Below are positions 15,542-25,439 of a stretch of DNA of 35,984 bases, piece by piece. Below the pieces are notes generated by a model. It saw only the letters and a list, made by a program, of their open reading frames with translations, did no database searches and was not told where the DNA came from. Origin of the DNA: Micromonospora andamanensis (GTDB lineage Bacteria; Actinomycetota; Actinomycetes; Mycobacteriales; Micromonosporaceae); NCBI RefSeq assembly GCF_016863495.1, contig NZ_BOOZ01000060.1, forward strand, positions 1-35,984. The letters are read 5' to 3'. Each line of letters starts with the position of its first letter. Position 1 is the stretch's first letter. The position numbers were made by a program, and so were the translations under genes.

Positions 15542-16510
15542 TCAATCCTCGAACGCGGTGAGCGGTTCGCCGGCGATGATCTCGGAGGTGAATCCGTCGG
15601 GACCGGTGGGGCGGTCGCCGAGGATGGTCACCCGGTGCATCGTGCGGCGTACGTTGAGGTGGGACAGGTCGGTGGCGGCGAGGTGGGCGGTCGCGCGGTT
15701 GTCCCACATGGCGATGCTGCCCGGTCGCCAGGTGAATCGCACGGTGTACTCGGGGCGGATGATCTGGGCGAAGAGCAGGTCGAGTAGCTTGGCGCTCTCG
15801 GCAGGGCTGAGGTCGGGGATCCGGCTGACGGAGGCCGGGTGGACGAATAGCGCCCGCTCGCCGGTCTCGGGGTGGACCCGGACCACGGGGTGGAGCGAGA
15901 TCTGTGGGTCGTCGCGGTTCATCTTGCGGATCGCGATGTCCTCGGAGTCGGCGGGGTGCATCTGGCAGCCGGCGAAGAAGGTGTGCTCGGCCCGAAGTCC
16001 GTCGACGAGGTTGCGCAGCGGAACGGAGAGGCCGTTGTACGCGGCGACGAGGTTGGTCCACTGGGTGTCGCCCCCGAAGGGCGGGACCGTTTCGGCGCGC
16101 AGAATCGAGGCGGCCGGTGGGTTTACGGCCGGGGTGAGGTCGGTGTGCCAGCCCGCGGTATAGGAGGTCCACTTCTGGCGGTACCGCTCCTCGAAGTCGC
16201 GTCCGTACCGCGCGTCCTCGGCGTCGGGGTCGATGGTAAGGATCTGCGGGAAGCCCTTGGGGTGGACACCGTGTTTGGTCCCGGGGCGGCGGGTGAGTTC
16301 GCCGAACCGGCGGGCGAAGGCGATGTGCTCGGCGTGGGTCAGTTGCTGGTCGCGGAAGAAGATCACCTTGTGGGCGAGCAGCGCGGCGCGGATGGTCGAG
16401 ATGATGTTGTCGGTCAGCGGCTGGGAGAGGTCGATGCCGTGGATCTCGGCGCCGATGTGGCCGGCGATCCGTTGGACGGTGATCTGGTCGGGCAGGGTCT
16501 GCGTCGTCAC
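15542..16510 (-). CDS. TauD/TfdA-family Fe(II)/alpha-ketoglutarate dioxygenase 1
   Basis: This 322-aa protein starts at GTG 16510, which overlaps the AsnB stop by 4 nt (GTGA); AAAGGA lies upstream. The facial triad is visible: the HxD of AGWHTDLTPAVNPPA and the distal His in MWDNRATAHLAATDL. The alpha-ketoglutarate-binding Arg sits in RRTMHRVTILGDRP. The N-terminal beta-core (VQRIAGHIGAEIHGIDLSQ) is typical of the family. It would hydroxylate or desaturate an amino-acid side chain, on a free acid or a carrier-bound one. It is a close paralogue of the dioxygenase at 26335-27318, sharing GGDTQWTNLVAAY and VRVHPETGERALFV. A 252-bp gap without a gene separates it from the IMPDH. Confidence 0.9.
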   Translation of the reverse strand: MTTQTLPDQITVQRIAGHIGAEIHGIDLSQPLTDNIISTIRAALLAHKVIFFRDQQLTHAEHIAFARRFGELTRRPGTKHGVHPKGFPQILTIDPDAEDARYGRDFEERYRQKWTSYTAGWHTDLTPAVNPPAASILRAETVPPFGGDTQWTNLVAAYNGLSVPLRNLVDGLRAEHTFFAGCQMHPADSEDIAIRKMNRDDPQISLHPVVRVHPETGERALFVHPASVSRIPDLSPAESAKLLDLLFAQIIRPEYTVRFTWRPGSIAMWDNRATAHLAATDLSHLNVRRTMHRVTILGDRPTGPDGFTSEIIAGEPLTAFED

Positions 16511-18402
16511 CGTTGGGTCCTTTCGTCGGCGCCCCTGGGTGCGGGTACGCGGCGGGCTGATGTGCCGTGGGAGGTGAGGTCGGGGTCGGTAGCTTCGCTC
16601 GTTGTCGGCTGCTGGCTGGCGGGGTCGGGGTGGGGGCGTTGGAGTTTGTGGTGCCATCTCCAGGTGGTGAGTAGCAGCCAGAGCGTCTTGGTCGGGAGGG
16701 CGGACAGTCTGTTGGCGGGCGGCAGGGTGAAGAGGTGGTTGACGAGCGGGTCGGCGTATAGCTCGGCGGCGTGGAGGCGGACGAGTGCGGCGAGACTCCG
16801 ATGCAGGGTGGCGGGTTCTGGGTGGGGGAAGACTTGCTTCGGCCGTGCCAGCAGCGCGGCCGGGAGCGTTCCGGTGAGCGCGGCGCGCAGGATTGCCTTG
16901 CCTTGTCGGGCTTGGAGGTCGACGTGGTGGTCGAAGGGGAGCGTGAAACACCACTCGACGAGGTGGTGGTCGAGAAACGGCACCCGGCTTTCCACCCCGA
17001 AGCGCATGCTCAGGTGGTCCTCGAACTGCACGACCCGGTTGAGCTGGGTGTGCACGAGCAGCCGATGCGCCCGTTCCAGCGGGGTGCCGGGTAGTCCGGC
17101 GTGGAAGTCGAGGACGCGCTCGTGCATCCGTTCGCGGTGGGCGAGGACTTCGGAGGTGAGTCCGGCGGTCTGCCGGGAACCGGGCAGAGAGTTGATAGTG
17201 GCGGCGGACGGCTGGCGTACGTCGAGGATGTGGTCGACGAAGGTGGGCAGGCTTACGTAGCCGCCCATAGTTTCGTCGGCACCCTGTCCGTTGAGCACGA
17301 CCTTGAGTCCGAGGTTTCGGACCATCCGGTAGTTGTGCGCGATGCTGACGTGCCGGACATCGTCGCCGATCGCCGCGAGGTCGCAGACCGTATCGACGTC
17401 GTCGAGCGTGACCGTGCTCGGGCAGGCGGCGATGCGGTGGGTGACCTGGCCGGTGTGCGCGGCGAGTAGCTTGCTAAAACGCAGGTCGACGTCGGCGGTG
17501 TCGCCGGTCCGCCGGCACCCTGCCGTGGTGTGGGTGAGGGTGATGGCGGTGAGCGGGCCGGTGGCGGCGGCTTTGGCAGTGATCGCGCTGGAGTCCAGGC
17601 CGCCGCTGAGGAAGGCGGCGACCGGGACGTCCGCCACGAGCATGCTGGTCACACTGCGCTGGAACAGGGCGCCCAGTTCAGGCAGGGCCTCGGCCGGACG
17701 TTGTCCGGCCGTCTGGCTGGGGAGCTGCCAGTACGTGTGGGTGGTTTCGGATCCCTCGTGGTCGAGGGTGAGGTGGGTGGCGGGCGGTAGGGCGTGTACC
17801 TGGTCGACGAGGGTGAGCTGCCGGTCCACCTGGAGCGTGGACGAGCACAGCAGTTGTGAGTAGAAGGCGCCCAGGTTCGGTCGGCGTGGTACCTGGGGAC
17901 AGCACAGGAGGGCTTCGACCTCGGAGGCGAAGATGAGGAATCCGTTGCCGCGGTGGTAGTACAGCGGCTTGACGCCGAGCCGGTCCCGCACGAGGTGCAG
18001 TTGCCGGGCGCGGTCGTCCCAGAGGGCGAAGGCGAACATGCCGTCGAACCGGTCGAGGGCGGCAGGTCCCCACTGCTGCCACGCGCGCAGGACAACTTCG
18101 GTGTCGGTGCCGGACTGGAAGCAGTGCTGGCGTTGGAGGTGGCTACGCAGGTCGGCGAAGTTGTACAGCTCCCCGTTGTAGACGAGCGTCAGGTGGTCGC
18201 GGGTCATCGGCTGCGTGCCGTGTCCGGTGAGGTCGAGGATGCTCAGCCGCCGGTGTCCGAGCGTAATCTCGAAACGGTGCCAGACATCTCCGCCGTCCGG
18301 GCCGCGGTGGGCCAGCCCGGCGGTGACCGCCCGAATCTCGTCTACGCCGGGCACGCTGCTGCCACCTGAGGCGAACCGAAGGACTCCCGCGATACCGCAC
18401 AC
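16507..18402 (-). CDS. Asparagine synthetase-like (AsnB) glutamine amidotransferase
   Basis: This 631-aa protein starts at GTG 18402, 2 nt after the NRPS stop. It is full length for the AsnB family. The N-terminal class II glutaminase domain starts MCGIAGV with the catalytic Cys2 and has GHRRLSILDL and YNGELYNFADLR. The synthetase domain has the PP-loop AAFLSGGLDSSAI near residue 265 and then VLNGQGADETMGGY and SRVPFLDHHLVEW. It can use glutamine-derived ammonia to amidate a beta-carboxylate through AMP activation; relatives in natural-product pathways also act as amide or beta-lactam synthetases. Its place between an NRPS and a dioxygenase suggests tailoring of the peptide rather than primary asparagine synthesis. 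The C-terminal 50 residues are a disordered, Pro/Thr-rich tail. Confidence 0.9.
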   Translation of the reverse strand: MCGIAGVLRFASGGSSVPGVDEIRAVTAGLAHRGPDGGDVWHRFEITLGHRRLSILDLTGHGTQPMTRDHLTLVYNGELYNFADLRSHLQRQHCFQSGTDTEVVLRAWQQWGPAALDRFDGMFAFALWDDRARQLHLVRDRLGVKPLYYHRGNGFLIFASEVEALLCCPQVPRRPNLGAFYSQLLCSSTLQVDRQLTLVDQVHALPPATHLTLDHEGSETTHTYWQLPSQTAGQRPAEALPELGALFQRSVTSMLVADVPVAAFLSGGLDSSAITAKAAATGPLTAITLTHTTAGCRRTGDTADVDLRFSKLLAAHTGQVTHRIAACPSTVTLDDVDTVCDLAAIGDDVRHVSIAHNYRMVRNLGLKVVLNGQGADETMGGYVSLPTFVDHILDVRQPSAATINSLPGSRQTAGLTSEVLAHRERMHERVLDFHAGLPGTPLERAHRLLVHTQLNRVVQFEDHLSMRFGVESRVPFLDHHLVEWCFTLPFDHHVDLQARQGKAILRAALTGTLPAALLARPKQVFPHPEPATLHRSLAALVRLHAAELYADPLVNHLFTLPPANRLSALPTKTLWLLLTTWRWHHKLQRPHPDPASQQPTTSEATDPDLTSHGTSARRVPAPRGADERTQR

Positions 18403-18404
18403 GC

Positions 18405-21400
18405 CTACCGCCCCTCGCCGTGCGGATCTTGCAACGGAGCGCGCAGGTGCTCCTCGATCTCCTTGAGCCCGGGGCCGGTGAGCATCGTCTGGTGGTCACC
18501 GGGCACGACTTCGACGCCGACGCACGTCCTGGCCAGGTCTTGCCAGCCGGCGAGGGCCTCCATCTGGCGGGCAGCGGTCTCCGCGGACAGGATCAACAGG
18601 AGGTTCTGCACTGATCCCTCCGGCTGCCAGGCGGTCAGCGCGGCGTGGTTGCGCACGATGATGTCCAGCCGCTGTTGAGCGAGCGCGTGCTCCGGCTCCG
18701 GACCGGTCAGGCCGAGCTGTTCGGCCAGCACCTGGGCCCGCGCCAGCGGCGGCAGATTCCTGGTCGTGTCGGCAGCGGTCACCAGCGTCGCGTGGTCGAG
18801 GTGAGGGGCGAGTCCGCTCACCTGCGCCACCAGCGCGGCGGCGTCGCGGCCGCGGTCGAATGGCACGACGGGGTCCAACAGCGTCAGCCGTACGCTCTGG
18901 CCATGCTGCTCCAGCTGGCGGGCGATCTCGTAGGCGACCACGGCCCCGAACGACCATCCGGTCAGCCGGTACGGGCCGTCCGGTTGCACCGAGTGGATCC
19001 GGTCGAGGTATGCCGCCGCCAGCGTGGGGATGTCCGGGGCGTTGTCGTCGCGGTCGTATGGCAGGCCGTAGCAGCTCTGCTGCGGTGCCAGCGCGCGGGC
19101 AAGCGGGGCGTACCAGTCGACGGAGCCGCCGACCGGGTGTACCAGCCAGTGAGGGTGGGCGGTGGCCTCGTGCCACAGGTCGGTCAACGGTACCGCTCGG
19201 GCGGTGTGTTCGAGGGAGGCGACGAAGCGGTCAGCGACGGATTCGATGGCGTCGGCCCACACGCCCTCGTAGCTGAACCGTGCCTGAAGCGTTCCTCGAG
19301 CGATTGTGAAGGTGACGTGCAGCGGTGTGGGCAGGACGTTGCTCGGACTGATGGCCTGGCTCGTATCGAGCGGGGAGGAACGCAGGACGCCGCGCCCGTT
19401 GACGGTCGTTGTCTGACCGAGGTAGTTAACGGTGACTTTCGGTAGGTCGAGCTTGCTGAGCAGCGTGCCCAAGGAGCTGTCGGGTTCGAGGTAGCGGGCC
19501 CGCCCGAAGGTGGCCCCGCCAGCGGGTACCTGGGCTAGTTGTTGGCCGAACGCGGCGGCCCAGTCGAGCAGACCGTCGCCCTGCGGCGGCGACAGCAGGA
19601 CCGGGTACAGGTTGGTGAGCCAGCCGACGATCCCGTCGGCTGGGTGATCGCCGTCGCGGCCGTGTCCTTCGACGAAGGTGTACAGACCTGGCCGATCTGA
19701 TAGTGGCGCGAGTGCCTGGGCGAGCGCGGCGAGCAGGATCGACTCGGTGGTCGAGGAGTACAGGCGCGGCACGTCGTGCAGGAGGTGACGTGTCGCGTGC
19801 GGGGTCAGCTTCCGGCCGGCGTGCCGCAGATGCCGGACCGGTGCGGGGTCGGTGAGCCGATCGGTCCCAAAGGTGGGCTTGGGTTGGTCGAGCAGGTCCT
19901 GCCAGTAGCCGACTTCCGTGTCGCTGGGCGCGGCCGGCGGGGACAGCTCGGGGAGACCCGGTGCGGGCTGGTCGGGCAGCGGTTCGCCCAGGGCCAGCCG
20001 TCGGCACGCCGATTCGATGTCCTCGCCGAGGATGTCCCACGACACCGCGTCGATGATCAAGTGGTGTGCGATCAGGTACAACCATCGCTGCGGGCTGCCC
20101 GGCCTGCTGAACACCGCGATCCGGAACAGCGGACCGTCCTCGATGTTGAGGGACCGTTGCAGCTCGTTGAGTACCTGCGGAAGGAGTTGCTCGGCGGGAC
20201 CGGACAGCACCCGTTGTTCGATGCGTACGGGATCGTCGTGCAGGAACGCCGTCCAGGTGTGGCCGTCGCGGCGGAACCGGGTCCGGAAGGCGTCGTGTCG
20301 TGCGAGGGTCCAGACCAGAGCCTCCAGCAGCGCCGGCTGTGGTGTGCCCGGAGCGATCTGGTACAGCCTGGTCTGGTTGAAGTGGTGCGGGTTGGCGAAC
20401 CGCTGGGCGAAGAACCAGCCTTGGATCGGGGTGAGGCCGATCCCCGTTCCCGGCGGTCGGCGTACCGCCGTCGCGACCGCCGCCGTGTCGACCAGCAGCG
20501 CTGCCATGGCTTCGACGGTGCGGGCCTGCAGCACCTGTGCCGCGGTCAGCCGCATGCCGTGCGCGCGGGCCCGGTTGGCCAGACGGATGGCCTGAAGTGA
20601 GTCGCCGCCGAGGGCGAAGAAGTCGTCGACGGGGCTCGCTGAGGTGCCGAGCACGTCGCGGACGAGGGTGATAAGCCGTGCTTCCCGTTCGGTGCCTGTC
20701 CGCCCAGGTGGCGCGGATTCGGCGTGCTCGCGGGGTGTGGGGAGCCGGTTCCGGTCGATCTTGCCGGTCGAGGTCCTGGGAAGCTCGGGCAGCACGGTGT
20801 AGGAGGCGGGCACCATGTAGCTCGGCAGCCGGTCGGTGACCCAGCCGCGCAGCTGTGTCACTAGGTGGTCGGCCGGCTGGTCGGAGGCGACGTAGGCCAG
20901 CAGCCGACCGGGCCCGTCGCCGGGCTGTTGGAGGAGGACGAACGCGTCATCGACCTGAGGGTGTCGGGTGAGGCAGTGGCGTACCTCCCCGAGTTCGATG
21001 CGATACCCGCGGAGCTTGACCTGCTCGTCCAGGCGGCCGAGGATCTCGAACTCGCCGCGCTGGTTCAGCCGAGCCCGGTCCCCGGTGCGGTACAGCCGCG
21101 TCCCGGCGAGCGGCCCGCCCTGGGCGATCACGAACCGGTCCAGCGTCAGGCCAGGGCGCTGGTGGTAACCGGCGGCCACTCCAGCGCCGCCGATGTGTAG
21201 CTCGCCAGCGGCGCCGATGGGTGCGAGCCTCCGCTGCGGGTCGAGCACGAACATGCTCGCGTTCGCGACCGGGCGCCCGACGCTGATGCGGCTGACGGTC
21301 GACTGCGTCTGCGGGTCATACAGACGCGCCGCAGAGCTGAACACGGTGGTTTCGGTGGGTCCGTACTCATTGAGCAGGGCCGCGTGTGGCAGGTGGGTGG

Positions 21401-24400
21401 CGTGCCCGACTACCAGGTCCAGCGGGCAGGGCTCGCCGCCGACCGCGACGAGACGCAGCGACCGTCCCCACCCGTCGGGGCCGCCGCCGCCGAGGTGTCG
21501 GTAGAACGAGGGCACCAGGTTGAGGTGGGTGACCGCGTGCTGCTCGACCAGGTGCCGTAGCGCGTCGGGGTCGCGAGTGTCGTCCTCGGCCGGCGGGAAC
21601 ACCACCGTGCCGCCGAGCGCGAGGGTCCAGAAGATTACCGAGGTGGCCACGTCGAAGATCGGTGGCAGGGTGACCAGGGTGCGCGGCGCCGCAGCGCCGA
21701 CGAGTGCCGTGCGGGCCTGGATCGCGGCGGCGGCGTTGCCGTGGGTGGCCAGGACCGCTTTCGGGGTGCCGGTCGAGCCGGAGGTGTAGACGAGGTACGC
21801 CGCTGACTGCGGTTCGACCTGCGGCCGGGCTGGTGCCGAGATATGTTCGACGTCCGGCCGGTCAGCCACGATGAGAGGCACGTCGAGCCGCCGTAGACCG
21901 GCGGCCGTGGCGGCCGTGCAGAGCAGCGCGACGGGTTGGGCGTCGGCGACGAGCAGGTCCACACGGGCAGGCGGCTGTTGATCGTCAAGGCACAGGTACA
22001 CCCCGCCTCGGCGCAGGACGGCCAGGCATGCGGCGACCAACTCCGGCGACCTCGGTACGGCGATCGCCACGACCGCCCCTGCGCCCACCCCGTGCTCAGC
22101 GAGCTGTTGCTCCAGGTGCGTAGAGAGCTGGTCGAGGTCCTGGTATGTGACCTGCCGGTCGCCCTGCACCACCGCCGTCGCGTCGGGTTGCCGGGCGATG
22201 CTCGCGTCGGCGCCGCCGTGCAGTGTGGGATGCTCCACTGCGACCTGCGAGCCTGTCCCAGCCCGCAGAACGGTGGCGGTCTGATCGGGGCCGAGCAGGT
22301 CCAGCGTGTCAAGCCGCTCGTTCCAGCCCTTGATCATCATGGTGAGGACGTGGCTGAAGTTCGTCAGCAGGGCCTGCGCGGTGCCGCGATCGAAAAGCTC
22401 CTCGTCGTACTCCCACAGCAGCTGCACTCCGGCGTGCGACAGGCCGGACCCGGCCTCGGGTGGATGCGGCACGCACACGACGTTGAGATCGTTCTTCGTC
22501 GACCTGTTGTGCTCGATGACGAGTTCACCGCGCAGGTCGTCGACCTCGAACCAGGGCCGAGGGCTGTCGTGGAAGGCGAACATCAGCGAGAACAGCGGAT
22601 TGCGGGACGGGTCACGCGGCAGCCTCAGCCGCCGGACGATCTCGACCAGCGGGAACTCCTGGTGGTCCTGCGCCTGCAAGATCGTCTGCATCGTGTCCGC
22701 GACCACCTGCGACACGGTCCGCTCCCCAGCGATGGACAGCCGCAGCGGCAGCGCGTTGACGAACATGCCCATCACCGGCGCCGTGTTCGGCAGGCGCCGG
22801 TTGGACAGTGCCGAGCCGATCACCATGTCGTCCTCACCGGTGTGCCGCCAGACGAGGGACGCGAAGGCGGCCAAGAACACCCCGAACCGGCTAACCCGAT
22901 TCTGCGCGCAGAGAGCATCTACGCCGGCGACGGTCGCTGTGGGTATCTCGGCACGCAGGCAGCCGCCGCGGAAGGCTCGCCGCTGCGGCCGGGGACGATC
23001 CGGTTGGAACGTCACGCCCTGAGCCGGGCAGCCGTCGAGCGTGCGCAGCCAGAACCGGCCCTGCTCCGCGAAGTCCTCCGTCGTGGTCCACTCCTGGTAC
23101 CAGCGGGCGTAGTCCCGATACTGGAGCGGCAGCGGCGCGAGGTCGGGCTGCCTGCCCTCGATCGCGGTGCGGTAGACGTCCCGGATCTCCCGCAGCCACA
23201 GCACCGCCGACCAGCCGTCGTGCACGAAGTGATGCTCGACCTGCAACAGGCTGAACGACGTCGGCGACAGTCGGTACAGGTGCCAGCGCACTAACGGCAG
23301 CGCGCCAACATTGAACGGGCGCCGGGTCTGCCGCTCCACCTCGGCTGCCATGGGCCCGGCGCCCAGCGCCTCACCGACATGGGTCAGGTCGACGACATCG
23401 ACGCGGACCGGCCACGGCTCGTGGACAACCTGGACCGGCCCGTCCGGGCCGTCGTGGAACGTCGTGCGCAGGATCTCGTGCCGCGCCACTATGTAGGACA
23501 GGGCGGCCTCCAGCGCCGGCACGTCCAGCGGGCCGGTCAGCCGCAGCGAGCACTGCGCGTTGTAGGCCAAGCTGCGCGGGGCGAGCTGGTGCAACACCCA
23601 GATCTGCTGTTGCTGGGCGCTCAAGGGCACCGGAGCGTGGGATTGCGGCGCGGCGACCAGTGGTGGCCGACTCCCGGGGACCGCGACCTGGATGTGGGCC
23701 GCGATCGCCCGAACGGTGGGCTCGGCGAACATGGCGCTGATCGGCACCTCGACCTTGTACCGGCTGGAGATCATCGCCGCGATCTGGACGAACGCCAGGG
23801 AGTTCGCACCCACCTGCGTCAACGGCATCACCACGTCGACTGCGGAGCGGCCCAGGATGTCGGCGATCTCGACGGCCAGTGACGACTCCAACGGGCTCGC
23901 CACCTCGTCTGCCGAGTCACCGGTGGAGGCGGCCGGCTCCGGGAGGCGCGACTCATCGACCTTCCCGGACGGTGTGCGCGGCAACTCGTCCACTACCAGA
24001 TACGCCGAGGGCTTCATGTAGGCGGGCAGCCGCTCACTCAGGTAGGCGTCCAGACCGGCGTTGTCCCACCCCTCCCGGTCGCCGCCGCCCGGCTCGGTGA
24101 CCAGGTACGCCACGAGGACGACTCCGCGTCCGGCCGCAGCGGCGCGAACGTACGCTTGGACAACCCCGGGATGAGACATCAAGACCGTTTCGACGTGCCC
24201 GGCCTCGACGCGGTTACCACCCACCTTGACCTGCCGGTCGATGCGGCCCAGAAACACGCACTCACCGCTGTCGGTCACCTCGACCAGATCACCGGTGAGG
24301 TAGGCCCGCTGCCCGTCGACCTGGACGAACCGCTGCGCGGTCAACTCGGGCTGATGCAGGTAGCCCAAGGCAAGGTTCGAGCCGGTGATGCACAACTGGC

Positions 24401-25439
24401 CCCGACCGCCCGAGCGGACCGGATTGCCGGCGTCGTCCAGCACGAGGTAGTCGGTGTTGATGATCGGCCGACCGAGCGTCAACGGCGCCCGCCGGCCGGT
24501 CTGCCCGTCGTACACGTGCGCGCCGCTCGACCACACGCACGCCTCGGTCGGCCCGTACTCGTTGTACAAGGACGTGGAGGGCAGCAACTCGGCATGCCGG
24601 TCGATCAGCACCTCACTCCACCGTTCACTGCCGATCATCACCGCTACCAGCCCGGTCGGCGGCGCTGCGGCGGCCCGCTGCAAGAACGGGGCATACAACG
24701 ACGCCGCGTAGACCAGATGCGTGATCTGCTCGTCGTGTACCAGGGTCAACGTGGCACCTACATCGCGCAGCCGCGCATCGCTGACCACCAACGTGCCGCC
24801 CGACAGCAGCGCCCACCACAGCACCCCGGACGCCAGGTCGAACGCGACGGAGTGCACCAGCGGCACCCGCTCCGGGATCCCGTAGGCCACAGTCCGCGCC
24901 GCGGTGGAGTTCAGCAGCGCGCGGTGACTGACCACGACACCCTTCGGCCGTCCAGTCGAGCCAGAGGTGTAGATCACGTACGCCGGATCCCCGCCGGCCG
25001 GCGTGACGCCGGCCGGTCGAGCGGTGGGCGTGGAGACCAGGGCGTCGTATGTTACGACCAGCGCGCCGCACGCGCCCAGCGGCGCGGCACGGTCGGCCGT
25101 GGTGACTACCACAGCCGGCTGGGCCTGCCGCAGCACGTCGAGCAGGTAGTCATCAGGCATGTCGACGTCGAGCGGCAGATAGGCGGCACCGGACCGCACC
25201 ACCCCGAGCACCGTGCAGACGAACTCGACCGACGCCTCCAGCACGACAGCGACAAGAGGTGTCGCCCCGGCTGTCTCGTGGATCGGCGTCGCCAGCGCCG
25301 CTGCCACCGCCCGCGAAGCCTCGTCGACCTCGGCGTATGTCGTCGTCCGGCCTTTGTACCGCAGCGCTGGGCGATCCGCGTGAGATGCCACGATCGTCCG
25401 CCACTTGCTGCCGAGATGCCCGTCCGGGTCGATCAGCAT
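18405..25439 (-). CDS. Dimodular nonribosomal peptide synthetase (A-T-C-A-T-E-TE)
   Basis: The ATG at 25439 is chosen because it follows GGGAGGG and overlaps the DUF6875 gene stop by 7 nt; the open frame continues upstream only as shadow. The 2344-aa enzyme carries: A1 (about 1-480; YTSGSTGRPKG at 157-167, NEYGPTE); T1 (VGANSLAF, Ser near 527); a condensation domain (about 570-1000) with intact HHFVHDG; A2 (about 1030-1530; YTSGSTGTPK, LNEYGPTETT); T2 (LGGDSLQAI); a C-fold domain with HHLIIDAVSW and NYLGQ, an epimerase signature; and a terminal thioesterase with GWSFG and GDHQTML. It should make a two-residue peptide with a D-configured second residue. By hand alignment the specificity residues are about DLGSVIEVW (A1) and DVSSVVEVF (A2), with no code I can assign to an amino acid. 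The HHxxxD of the epimerase has Ala in place of Gly. Confidence 0.92.
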   Translation of the reverse strand: MLIDPDGHLGSKWRTIVASHADRPALRYKGRTTTYAEVDEASRAVAAALATPIHETAGATPLVAVVLEASVEFVCTVLGVVRSGAAYLPLDVDMPDDYLLDVLRQAQPAVVVTTADRAAPLGACGALVVTYDALVSTPTARPAGVTPAGGDPAYVIYTSGSTGRPKGVVVSHRALLNSTAARTVAYGIPERVPLVHSVAFDLASGVLWWALLSGGTLVVSDARLRDVGATLTLVHDEQITHLVYAASLYAPFLQRAAAAPPTGLVAVMIGSERWSEVLIDRHAELLPSTSLYNEYGPTEACVWSSGAHVYDGQTGRRAPLTLGRPIINTDYLVLDDAGNPVRSGGRGQLCITGSNLALGYLHQPELTAQRFVQVDGQRAYLTGDLVEVTDSGECVFLGRIDRQVKVGGNRVEAGHVETVLMSHPGVVQAYVRAAAAGRGVVLVAYLVTEPGGGDREGWDNAGLDAYLSERLPAYMKPSAYLVVDELPRTPSGKVDESRLPEPAASTGDSADEVASPLESSLAVEIADILGRSAVDVVMPLTQVGANSLAFVQIAAMISSRYKVEVPISAMFAEPTVRAIAAHIQVAVPGSRPPLVAAPQSHAPVPLSAQQQQIWVLHQLAPRSLAYNAQCSLRLTGPLDVPALEAALSYIVARHEILRTTFHDGPDGPVQVVHEPWPVRVDVVDLTHVGEALGAGPMAAEVERQTRRPFNVGALPLVRWHLYRLSPTSFSLLQVEHHFVHDGWSAVLWLREIRDVYRTAIEGRQPDLAPLPLQYRDYARWYQEWTTTEDFAEQGRFWLRTLDGCPAQGVTFQPDRPRPQRRAFRGGCLRAEIPTATVAGVDALCAQNRVSRFGVFLAAFASLVWRHTGEDDMVIGSALSNRRLPNTAPVMGMFVNALPLRLSIAGERTVSQVVADTMQTILQAQDHQEFPLVEIVRRLRLPRDPSRNPLFSLMFAFHDSPRPWFEVDDLRGELVIEHNRSTKNDLNVVCVPHPPEAGSGLSHAGVQLLWEYDEELFDRGTAQALLTNFSHVLTMMIKGWNERLDTLDLLGPDQTATVLRAGTGSQVAVEHPTLHGGADASIARQPDATAVVQGDRQVTYQDLDQLSTHLEQQLAEHGVGAGAVVAIAVPRSPELVAACLAVLRRGGVYLCLDDQQPPARVDLLVADAQPVALLCTAATAAGLRRLDVPLIVADRPDVEHISAPARPQVEPQSAAYLVYTSGSTGTPKAVLATHGNAAAAIQARTALVGAAAPRTLVTLPPIFDVATSVIFWTLALGGTVVFPPAEDDTRDPDALRHLVEQHAVTHLNLVPSFYRHLGGGGPDGWGRSLRLVAVGGEPCPLDLVVGHATHLPHAALLNEYGPTETTVFSSAARLYDPQTQSTVSRISVGRPVANASMFVLDPQRRLAPIGAAGELHIGGAGVAAGYHQRPGLTLDRFVIAQGGPLAGTRLYRTGDRARLNQRGEFEILGRLDEQVKLRGYRIELGEVRHCLTRHPQVDDAFVLLQQPGDGPGRLLAYVASDQPADHLVTQLRGWVTDRLPSYMVPASYTVLPELPRTSTGKIDRNRLPTPREHAESAPPGRTGTEREARLITLVRDVLGTSASPVDDFFALGGDSLQAIRLANRARAHGMRLTAAQVLQARTVEAMAALLVDTAAVATAVRRPPGTGIGLTPIQGWFFAQRFANPHHFNQTRLYQIAPGTPQPALLEALVWTLARHDAFRTRFRRDGHTWTAFLHDDPVRIEQRVLSGPAEQLLPQVLNELQRSLNIEDGPLFRIAVFSRPGSPQRWLYLIAHHLIIDAVSWDILGEDIESACRRLALGEPLPDQPAPGLPELSPPAAPSDTEVGYWQDLLDQPKPTFGTDRLTDPAPVRHLRHAGRKLTPHATRHLLHDVPRLYSSTTESILLAALAQALAPLSDRPGLYTFVEGHGRDGDHPADGIVGWLTNLYPVLLSPPQGDGLLDWAAAFGQQLAQVPAGGATFGRARYLEPDSSLGTLLSKLDLPKVTVNYLGQTTTVNGRGVLRSSPLDTSQAISPSNVLPTPLHVTFTIARGTLQARFSYEGVWADAIESVADRFVASLEHTARAVPLTDLWHEATAHPHWLVHPVGGSVDWYAPLARALAPQQSCYGLPYDRDDNAPDIPTLAAAYLDRIHSVQPDGPYRLTGWSFGAVVAYEIARQLEQHGQSVRLTLLDPVVPFDRGRDAAALVAQVSGLAPHLDHATLVTAADTTRNLPPLARAQVLAEQLGLTGPEPEHALAQQRLDIIVRNHAALTAWQPEGSVQNLLLILSAETAARQMEALAGWQDLARTCVGVEVVPGDHQTMLTGPGLKEIEEHLRAPLQDPHGEGR

